Positions 35,921 to 42,261 of a stretch of DNA of 43,396 nt are shown here, piece by piece. Source of the DNA: Methanobacteriota archaeon (GTDB lineage Archaea > Thermoplasmatota > Poseidoniia > Poseidoniales > Poseidoniaceae); NCBI GenBank assembly GCA_011526375.1, contig WTIT01000087.1, forward strand, positions 13,059-56,454, read 5' to 3'. The translations under genes and the position numbers were made by a program. The notes under the pieces were generated by a model. The model made no database searches and was not told where the DNA came from. It worked only from the letters and a program-made list of their open reading frames with translations. The stretch's first letter is position 1. Each line of letters starts with the position of its first letter.

Positions 35921-35930
35921 CTTAATTGAT
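35921..35930 (+). promoter_or_regulatory. Putative TATA box of lipoprotein gene
   Basis: cttaattgat lies 25-34 nt before ATG 35955, with no ribosome binding site between. This is the third case of the leaderless arrangement in the window. Confidence 0.4.
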
Positions 35931-35954
35931 AACCAAGATAATCATCGCAGACTC

Positions 35955-36515
35955 ATGAGGAGAAATAAACTAGTGGTTTTTCTTCTCATGACCCTAATGA
36001 CTTCTAGTCTTTCAGGATGTTTAGGACTACTACAAGCAAGAGAGACAATCGAAGGACTAAGAGAAGATGTCTACCAAGTTTCATATCCAGATAAAGTAGA
36101 TATGACGCACACATTTACCACAATTACAATCCAACCATACTCAAACCAAACAACATTTCCAGTAGATGAAACAGTCGAGCGAATTGAGATTTATTTCAAG
36201 GTAGGTATGAGCGGTTCTGACCAAATTTCCTGTATCGACGAGGTTCTTACGAGTGAATTACGATACGTAAGAGCGGAGGTTACAACGCCATCCGGCATCT
36301 CATTTTGGCTGCAGGATGTCTGTGAAGATGTAACTCCAACCGTCGATAGTTTTGAGCCAAGTCCTGAGTTTGAGGTTGGCGATTGGAAGTTGGATGTCGA
36401 AGCGAGGGGATGGGGAGAAAATACCATCGGTGCTTTTCAAGATAACTTCATCATTGTAATTACCGTTCACAGAATATGTCAACAATTTCCAATGGAACCA
36501 CCGTGTGACGAGTGA
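35955..36515 (+). CDS. Small lipoprotein of unknown function
   Basis: The ORF track opens at 35808, but ATG 35955 begins a clean lipoprotein signal peptide (MRRNKLVVFLLMTLMTSSLSGC) with lipobox LSGC and lipidation at Cys22. The upstream 49 codons would add a long non-signal leader, and a TATA-like element fits the later start. The mature 165-residue domain is beta-rich with Thr-rich strands (MTHTFTTITIQPYSNQTTFP) and a few cysteines (SCIDEV, LQDVCED, RICQQF, PPCDE) that could form disulfides. No family recognised. Its stop is immediately adjacent to the stop of the convergent nuclease gene (TGATCA). Confidence 0.72.
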   Translation: MRRNKLVVFLLMTLMTSSLSGCLGLLQARETIEGLREDVYQVSYPDKVDMTHTFTTITIQPYSNQTTFPVDETVERIEIYFKVGMSGSDQISCIDEVLTSELRYVRAEVTTPSGISFWLQDVCEDVTPTVDSFEPSPEFEVGDWKLDVEARGWGENTIGAFQDNFIIVITVHRICQQFPMEPPCDE

Positions 36516-37712
36516 TCAAACAAGTGATTCACTACAGGCATATTTCCTGGAACAATTTTCGCACTTACCAATGCGGTCATGATTGCGCTTTGCTCCACCT
36601 TCAACCATTAATCGTTGAATTTCTTGAACCTGCTCGAAAAGTTCGTTTTTTGCCGCCTCATCCCAAATGATTTGGTGGATATCGTCATTGCCATAACGTA
36701 GTATCCCATAGGGAGTACTTCGGTTGGTATTTTTTTCAACGAGGTGGATATAAGCCAATAATTGACGACGATGTGATGTATGCGGGCGCTTCGGGACTCT
36801 GCCAGTCTTTTGCTCGATTGGAATAAACTCACCATCGATTACAACAATTTGGTCTGGCCTACCTCTAATCCCTGTTTGTTTATCGATCAGTAACCCAGAG
36901 GATTCTTCATCATCCGAATATGCTACCTCAGATCCTGATTTTAGTCCAACATCTTTACGCGCTAATTCTGATTCATTCTCGGAAATAAGTGCTCTCTGTA
37001 ATTGCCAAGATGCTGCTAGAGTCCATACCATGGCTAAAACAATCAAAATAAATCCTGCTTGCTGGCGATTCTCAGCACCATTCAATGCTATTGAATGGAT
37101 GCCTAGTAGCATTGCAGCGAATAGTAGACCAATTTCGACCTTTCCTGCTTCAAACCAACCACCTTCAAATCCTTCAATCTCCCATTCAGGCTCGAGAATT
37201 TTGGTTTCTTGGATGATTTTGTTCTTTTCTACTTTGATAGTTTCTGCGAAGCCTAACCATTTTCTCCATGGGATGTAGATGGCGGTTAAGCCAGCAACTA
37301 ACACAGTAAGGCTCCACATGGCAAGATATTTCGCCATGTCTTTTGGATATAACATTACATCGTCAATCATCATAATCGCTACTGAATCAATCGCAATAGC
37401 AATAATCACGGTAAACCACCAAGTCCAAATTATCATCTGTCGCCTAAATTGGCTTTGCTTGGTCCTGAATTCAGAAACTCTGTTGTGGATTTCTGCGTGT
37501 TTCACTTTACCCAATTCTACGGCTTCTCCTTGGCCAGTGTTACCTTGTTTTGCTAATTCCCATGACAATGGGCAATAAGCGTGTCTTTCGATATCGCTAG
37601 CGCTTACTCTGAGTAGAGTGCCATTGTTGTCCCGCCAAAAACCGTCCTTACTTTTCTTGGCGCTGGAGAGGTCAAAATCCGAATGATTCTGCCTTCCCTC
37701 CTGCCCGGCCAT
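36516..37712 (-). CDS. Membrane-embedded Cas4/RecB-like Fe-S nuclease
   Basis: Cas4-type PD-(D/E)XK enzymes are Fe-S DNA nucleases. All their hallmarks are here: N-terminal Cys47 (SASDIERHAYCPLSWEL), a His motif in LGKVKHAEIH (72/76), catalytic Asp287 (IRGRPDQIVV), Glu300-x-Lys302 (PIEQKTG), the Q317LLAY motif, and three C-terminal cysteines Cys384, 387, 393 (CENCSRKYAC) that with Cys47 would bind [4Fe-4S]. Between the His motif and the catalytic core lie about 150 residues with four hydrophobic helices (IIWTWWFTVIIAIAID, YLAMWSLTVLVAGLTAIYIP, VEIGLLFAAMLLGIHSIAL, FILIVLAMVWTLAASW), so the nuclease should sit on the membrane, active side inside. There is no CRISPR array or cas gene nearby. 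The substrate is unknown; intact residues argue for activity. Confidence 0.85.
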   Translation of the reverse strand: MAGQEGRQNHSDFDLSSAKKSKDGFWRDNNGTLLRVSASDIERHAYCPLSWELAKQGNTGQGEAVELGKVKHAEIHNRVSEFRTKQSQFRRQMIIWTWWFTVIIAIAIDSVAIMMIDDVMLYPKDMAKYLAMWSLTVLVAGLTAIYIPWRKWLGFAETIKVEKNKIIQETKILEPEWEIEGFEGGWFEAGKVEIGLLFAAMLLGIHSIALNGAENRQQAGFILIVLAMVWTLAASWQLQRALISENESELARKDVGLKSGSEVAYSDDEESSGLLIDKQTGIRGRPDQIVVIDGEFIPIEQKTGRVPKRPHTSHRRQLLAYIHLVEKNTNRSTPYGILRYGNDDIHQIIWDEAAKNELFEQVQEIQRLMVEGGAKRNHDRIGKCENCSRKYACSESLV

Positions 37713-37854
37713 ATCTTGTCTTTACTGTCTTGAGACTTCTAATCTTCGCCCTCTTGGGCAACAAAAATTGCCTATTTTGCAAATTTTGAAAATCTAAGTT
37801 ATTGCGAAGCGGTTTAATATGGGGGTCAAGTGGGGCGATTGCTGAGGTCATTTC
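37713..37854. promoter_or_regulatory. Divergent spacer with uS2 promoter and small overlapping hairpins
   Basis: For uS2 (plus strand): TATA-like tttaatat at 37813-37820 and ribosome binding site GAGGT at 37844-37848, 6 nt before ATG. On the nuclease side two short overlapping hairpins are visible: gccctcttgggc (37748-37759) and ggcaacaaaaattgcc (37757-37772). They share ggc and so cannot form together; they would lie 36-60 nt upstream of the nuclease ATG. The stems are only 4-5 bp, so this may be chance. Confidence 0.45.
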
Positions 37855-38463
37855 ATGTCTGAAGAAGCAAGCCTACTATTGCCGTTTGAAACCTATGAAG
37901 AGAATGCTGTAAACATTGGTACTCAACAGAAGAGTGCTGATATGGCAAGATTCATTGATACAGTAAGAGATGACGGGTTATACCTGCTCGATGTCAACAT
38001 GACGGATTCCCGTATCAGAACTACTGCAGAGTTCCTTAACAAGTATGACGCACCAAGAATAATGGTGGTATCCGCACGTCAATACGGCCAAAGACCAGCA
38101 CGATTATTCGCCGAAGCAATTGGTGCAAATGCCGCTGTTGGCAGATTTATCCCAGGTTCACTGACTAACCCAGCTCTACGTTCATACGTCGAGCCTGATG
38201 TCTTATTCGTTACCGACCCTGCGGCAGACCAACAAGCATTGAAGGAAGCTGTTAACTCAGGTTTGCCAGTAGTTGGAATTGTTGATGCAAACAACAATCT
38301 CAGAAATGTCGACGTAGCAGTCCCAGCAAACAACAAGGGCCGCCGATCACTTGCCCTAGTGTACTGGTTGTTAGCAAGAGAGGTTCTCAAAGTTCGTGGT
38401 GAAACCACTGACGAAGATTGGGCAGCATCTCAAGATGTTGAAGAATGGCAATCTACCTTCTGA
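37855..38463 (+). CDS. rps2: 30S ribosomal protein uS2
   Basis: Archaeal/eukaryotic-type uS2 sits on the back of the 30S subunit. Signatures are [20 protein letters not shown] near residue 28, [31 protein letters not shown], and PDVLFVTDP with the family's final [20 protein letters not shown] and [19 protein letters not shown]. Length (202 aa) is normal for archaea. It stands alone, flanked by convergent and divergent neighbours, rather than in the usual rpoN/rpoK/eno/rpsB cluster. Ends 5 nt before the stop of the convergent permease gene. Confidence 0.97.
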   Translation: MSEEASLLLPFETYEENAVNIGTQQKSADMARFIDTVRDDGLYLLDVNMTDSRIRTTAEFLNKYDAPRIMVVSARQYGQRPARLFAEAIGANAAVGRFIPGSLTNPALRSYVEPDVLFVTDPAADQQALKEAVNSGLPVVGIVDANNNLRNVDVAVPANNKGRRSLALVYWLLAREVLKVRGETTDEDWAASQDVEEWQSTF

Positions 38464-38468
38464 TTGCG

Positions 38469-39218
38469 TTACCAATAACCCATTTTCTTGCCTGCTTCGG
38501 CAACATACATCATGCCACTAGCAACTATGGCGACTAAAATACCAATTCTAATGTTGGATTGTTTCCACTTAGATAGCCATAATTTACCTAGATAGACACC
38601 AAGTATTGCAGAGATAACCAGACTAGGAATAAGGATATACTCATCAAGGATTGCAGTGCCTTCAAAGACTAGATAAATCGGTATTCTGGTTAGGTCAACC
38701 GCTAGCGCTAAAACACTCGCTGTCGCGGCATATGCTGCTTTATCAGGTAGTCTTCTTTGCAAAAACATCGCTCTAAGTGCGCCTTGATGGCCGGTTAACC
38801 CACCGAAGAAACCAGAGCCGAAACCGCCGATTCTATCTTCTGAATCAGGCAATCTGATATTTGTCCATCTTTCAGTTGCTGATAATATTGGGAGAACAAT
38901 TAGAGCCAATCCAACCACCAATAGTAGCGGGTTGGATGGAATGTATGAATGTAGTACTGCGCCGATAATTGCTCCTACAATCAAAGCCCAACCATATCGC
39001 TTAACAGCATTAAAATCAACGCTATTTCTCAGCAATTTCAACTTCCAAGCATTATGTGCACCGTGAATGATTGCCACCACAGCAATCGCCTCATGTGGTG
39101 GTAACCAAAACAAAACCACAGGGGTTAGCATGGTGGCTAAGCCAAAACCTGCGGGAACGGTTAGAGCAGCGGCCAATAGGGTGACGGCCATACTCAACAG
39201 TAGCAGATGAATCTCCAT
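38469..39218 (-). CDS. TauE/SafE-family membrane permease
   Basis: This family exports sulfite and other small organic acids. ATG 39218 is chosen over the upstream 39281 start because GGTGA lies 5 nt before it and the protein then begins with a membrane helix (MEIHLLLLSMAVTLLAAALT). About eight helices follow in two homologous halves. PAGFGLATMLTPVVLFWLPP is the first-half signature and GGFGSGFFGGLTGHQGALRA the second-half one. The 249-residue size is typical. It is divergent from the hydroxylase operon with a shared spacer; substrate cannot be told. Confidence 0.88.
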   Translation of the reverse strand: MEIHLLLLSMAVTLLAAALTVPAGFGLATMLTPVVLFWLPPHEAIAVVAIIHGAHNAWKLKLLRNSVDFNAVKRYGWALIVGAIIGAVLHSYIPSNPLLLVVGLALIVLPILSATERWTNIRLPDSEDRIGGFGSGFFGGLTGHQGALRAMFLQRRLPDKAAYAATASVLALAVDLTRIPIYLVFEGTAILDEYILIPSLVISAILGVYLGKLWLSKWKQSNIRIGILVAIVASGMMYVAEAGKKMGYW

Positions 39219-39324
39219 GTTTTCACCAAAAGTTTCCTTACATAAGTAACACTCTATATAGGCAACGACAGGCATATACAATGAATTTTGTCGGGCAAAA
39301 GCCTAAGAGGCATAGAGAGATGTT
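39219..39324. promoter_or_regulatory. Divergent promoter spacer (permease / hydroxylase)
   Basis: The perfectly palindromic ctatatag (39254-39261) lies 36 nt before the permease start on the minus strand. A second TATA-like catatac (39273-39279) lies 46 nt before the hydroxylase GTG. The first could serve the permease, the second the hydroxylase. No ORF or RNA is visible in the spacer. Confidence 0.4.
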
Positions 39325-40497
39325 GTGACCATAGAGGTGGCTTATTTGATAATGGACTTGGCTACGATTTTAGTTATCGTCAATGGTCTATTGGTCACTT
39401 TAATGGTCTCTGAGGGCTTGTTTAACCAATATGTAAGAAAGCATGAGTCGCCGTGGAAAGAGATGATTTACAACCTAAATTCTGGCCATTTGCTAATGTG
39501 GATCTGCCGTGGTTTGGAAATTATTGGTTATTATTACATCCTGTCTTATTCGCCTTATCGATTGTTTGAAAATTTACCAGTTTGGCAAACTTTCTTGATT
39601 GCCTTCATTGCTTGGGATTTTGGTTTCTACTGGTTCCATAGAGCACATCACAAATTTAGTGCACTGTGGGTTTTACATAATGTCCATCACCAAGGAGAAA
39701 ATTTCAATCTCTCCTTGGGTATTAGAAATGCTTGGTTTTCATCACTCACAGCCCTACCGTTCTATGCTATTCTAGCAGTTGCAGGGCTGCCTGTTGAGAT
39801 GTTCATAACAGTTGCAAGTATTCATATTGTCATTCAATTCTATAACCACAATAGCATTGTCAAAAAGTCAGGTATACTTGAGTTGTTTATGATTACTCCA
39901 TCACACCACAGGGTCCATCACGGTGTTCAAGATGTCTATGTTGACCGAAATTTTGGCGGCACCTTTGTGATTTGGGACAAATTATTCGGAACCTTTCAGG
40001 TAGAACTCGATGAAGTACCCGTTGAGTATGGGTCACATGAAAAAATTGAGACTTCCAACGTGTTTTGGGGCAACCTCATTCCAATTTTGCGATGGCTTGG
40101 CCTCAAAACTGAAAATCCAAAACTAGGCAATTACCGTATACCAAATTTCCATATCGTAATCAATGGACTGCTTGTGTTCGGTATTTATGTTCAATATCTA
40201 ATTTACGAGATAAGTGGTAATCTAACAGATATGGGGATAATTTTCGCAATTGGGTTTTCAGGAACATTAGGACTCGGATTTATCAGCGACCAAAAGCTCT
40301 GGGGTTATCGGTTAAATCTAATCTCATCAATAATTCTAGCAAGCATTTATTTTATTGCATTTAGAATTAATGACATATACCTTGAAGCTAATATCGTACT
40401 GATATTATTCTCAAATTTGCTGATGTATTTCTCTTTTGAGGATGTTAGTCTAAATTTGTCCACCGAGGATACAATAGACAGTAAATCTGTTGCTTAA
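39325..40497 (+). CDS. Fatty acid hydroxylase / alkylglycerol monooxygenase-like membrane di-iron enzyme
   Basis: This superfamily (sterol desaturases, AGMO) uses a histidine-coordinated di-iron centre in the membrane. The three clusters are complete: H105RAHH109, H118NVHH122 and H194HRVHH199. The contexts WVLHNVHHQGENFNLSLGIR, TPSHHRVHHG and GGTFVIWDKLFGTF are closest, by memory of the family, to alkylglycerol monooxygenase, which has HHSSEDYNLSTALRQ and SHHRVHHG. The 390 residues include four helices before and around the histidines and about four more at the C-terminus, again AGMO-like. Start GTG 39325 lacks a strong ribosome binding site; ATG 39352 is an alternative. It precedes the condensing-enzyme gene by 20 nt. 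Substrate could be an ether lipid or a fatty chain; this is inferred. Confidence 0.88.
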   Translation: MTIEVAYLIMDLATILVIVNGLLVTLMVSEGLFNQYVRKHESPWKEMIYNLNSGHLLMWICRGLEIIGYYYILSYSPYRLFENLPVWQTFLIAFIAWDFGFYWFHRAHHKFSALWVLHNVHHQGENFNLSLGIRNAWFSSLTALPFYAILAVAGLPVEMFITVASIHIVIQFYNHNSIVKKSGILELFMITPSHHRVHHGVQDVYVDRNFGGTFVIWDKLFGTFQVELDEVPVEYGSHEKIETSNVFWGNLIPILRWLGLKTENPKLGNYRIPNFHIVINGLLVFGIYVQYLIYEISGNLTDMGIIFAIGFSGTLGLGFISDQKLWGYRLNLISSIILASIYFIAFRINDIYLEANIVLILFSNLLMYFSFEDVSLNLSTEDTIDSKSVA

Positions 40498-40517
40498 TTA
40501 TCATTAGAGGGTTATGC

Positions 40518-41558
40518 GTGACTCAGGGATTATTTCACAGTAAAATCCTCTCCTTCGCCAGTTACATACCTGAAAACTTTGTTCCGATTGAGGAATTTGC
40601 CGCAGTAGGTGACTTACCAGGTAAGTTAGACCTCCATAGATTAACAGGTATCGATGGCCATCGTCGAAGTGATTTAGCAGAAGGTAGTCTAGAACTAGCC
40701 ACCAAAGCAGCCAAAAAATGTATCCATAGATCTAAGATTGAGCCAGATAAAATAGATTTAGTAATCAATTGCGCAGTTAGTAACCTTTCTAGCAGTTTAG
40801 GCCTGCATATTTCACCGAGTATGGCTACGATTATCGCTAAGGAACTGGGTATTAATGAAGCAATTTGTTTTGATATTTCCAATGCCTGTTCAGGTATGAT
40901 TACTTCGTTGATGATTGCTGATTCAATGATAAAATCCGGTGAAATAGAGACGGCGCTAATCGTCTCAGGGGAAAATATCACTTCACTTATTGATGAAGCT
41001 AAATCAAATAATCTGTGGCTAAAAAGTAAAGCAATAGCATCCATGACCGTCGGTGATGGCTCAGCAGCATATTTGATCGGTAGGTCAGAGGCCCCCAACC
41101 AAGTTATTTTCAGTGAGCCATTTACTTTTGCTCAATACAATAAATTGTGCATAGGAGAAGCATCAAAGAAACGTGCAGGCCCACTGATGAGAACCAAGGC
41201 ATCTCAACTACAGCAGGGAGTGTTGGACAACCTTAGTGAATTTCTCACACGGTCAATGCGCCGTATGGAACTTAATTGGAGTGAAATAAACCATGTTTAT
41301 TCTCATCCAACCTCACCTAAAGCAGTGGATAAAGGGGCGGAGATTGCGATAGCAGCAGTTGGTCCAATCATGCAATTACATAATGATAGTCAGGACATTG
41401 CAAATACCGCGTCTACGAGCCACTGTATGCTGCTTGAGAAATCTCTCAAGGCTGGGAAATTGAATTCAGGTGACTCTGCTCTACTCATTTCTTTTGGGTC
41501 TGGATTGGCAATGCTAGCGATGTACTTCCATATGCCGGAGGGAATTGAACAATGGTAG
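40518..41558 (+). CDS. 3-oxoacyl-ACP synthase III-like (KASIII) condensing enzyme
   Basis: This thiolase-fold enzyme should form a C-C bond by decarboxylative or acyl condensation. The full KASIII triad is present with normal spacing: Cys124 (FDISNACSGM), His263 (VYSHPTSP, replacing the usual HQAN) and Asn296 (ANTASTSH). The N-terminal ITGIDGHRR-like start (LTGIDGHRR) and TVGDGSAAYLIGR match the family; the HPTS context differs from bacterial FabH and from HMG-CoA synthase. Start is GTG with GAGG upstream. It is overlapped by the next gene (ATGG at its stop). Archaea lack the usual fatty acid synthase, so the product is of interest. OleA-like or polyketide-type chemistry is possible. Confidence 0.88.
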   Translation: MTQGLFHSKILSFASYIPENFVPIEEFAAVGDLPGKLDLHRLTGIDGHRRSDLAEGSLELATKAAKKCIHRSKIEPDKIDLVINCAVSNLSSSLGLHISPSMATIIAKELGINEAICFDISNACSGMITSLMIADSMIKSGEIETALIVSGENITSLIDEAKSNNLWLKSKAIASMTVGDGSAAYLIGRSEAPNQVIFSEPFTFAQYNKLCIGEASKKRAGPLMRTKASQLQQGVLDNLSEFLTRSMRRMELNWSEINHVYSHPTSPKAVDKGAEIAIAAVGPIMQLHNDSQDIANTASTSHCMLLEKSLKAGKLNSGDSALLISFGSGLAMLAMYFHMPEGIEQW

Positions 41559-42256
41559 TCATTGTGGGCTGGAAATCATCGCCGATAGGCCGCAGTAGTT
41601 TGCTAAAATCAATTTGTAATTTGTCAAGAAAGTTGATTGCTGAATCCTCAATAACACTAAATGATGTTAATTTGATTATCCATGCCGGAGTATATCGACG
41701 GAATTTCAGAACTGAACCAGCATTTGCTAGTCATGTTCAGGGCGAATTAGGATTGAAGTGTAAACCAATCTCTCAGCAATCAAACCACTGTTTTTCTTTT
41801 GACGTAAGCGATGGTAGTTGTAGTCCATATGTTGCACTGAATTCTGCTAAACATATGTTGAAAATTAAATCTGGAGGATACGCTCTAATTACAGTAGGAG
41901 ACGAGCGACCAAATGCTCAATCAAAGTGGTCTTATCAACCGATATCTTGTGTGATGTTGGTTGCATTGGAGGGCGATGGAGCAAAATTGAAATCAACAAT
42001 ATTTGACTCAAAATTATTTGACTCATCAGCAGTAGTGTCAACGATTTTTGATGAAACTAAATCTGCGAACATTATTGCTGAACACACTCCATTTGAAAGA
42101 AAAGGTACTGTTGACGGTGAGAAATTTATCGGCAATGCCAACTGGTTGTCAGGGCAGCATATGCACGAGTTTCTAACCCAATATTCTCAAGCAATGACTA
42201 AAATCCATCAAATTAACGACCATTCAGGAAAAACAGTGACTGCAACCTGGATGTGA
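41552..42256 (+). CDS. Short KASIII-like partner protein lacking normal nucleophile
   Basis: The first 170 residues read as the N-terminal thiolase-fold half: LLKSICNLSRKLIAESSITL, DVNLIIHAGV, FDVSDGSCSPYVALNSAKHM and ALITVGDERP. Aligned on FDxS, the residue at the active-site Cys position is Ser89, with Cys90 one place later. The C-terminal half that should carry His and Asn is replaced by about 60 residues without recognisable motifs. At 234 residues it is too short for a normal KAS. It is translated with GGAGGG inside the preceding gene and overlaps it, so the two probably form a heterodimer, in the manner of PqsBC or the ketosynthase/chain-length-factor pairs. It could also be a decaying paralogue. 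Confidence 0.72.
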   Translation: MVVIVGWKSSPIGRSSLLKSICNLSRKLIAESSITLNDVNLIIHAGVYRRNFRTEPAFASHVQGELGLKCKPISQQSNHCFSFDVSDGSCSPYVALNSAKHMLKIKSGGYALITVGDERPNAQSKWSYQPISCVMLVALEGDGAKLKSTIFDSKLFDSSAVVSTIFDETKSANIIAEHTPFERKGTVDGEKFIGNANWLSGQHMHEFLTQYSQAMTKIHQINDHSGKTVTATWM

Positions 42257-42261
42257 GATAT

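Noticed and set aside
35808-35954. Upstream extension of the lipoprotein ORF
   Set aside because: A lipobox signal peptide must be N-terminal; the 49 extra codons would bury it, and a TATA-like box lies within them.
36516-37712. CRISPR-Cas association of the Cas4-like gene
   Set aside because: No direct-repeat array and no cas1, cas2 or effector genes anywhere in the window; neighbours are a lipoprotein and uS2.
40562-41098. 178-aa minus-strand ORF opposite the KASIII gene
   Set aside because: The plus strand carries the full KASIII motifs; the antisense frame shows no domain and no promoter.
40518-41558. HMG-CoA synthase for isoprenoid lipids
   Set aside because: The active-site pattern Cys/His/Asn with ANTAST matches KASIII; the HMG-CoA synthase glutamate and its typical motifs are not seen.
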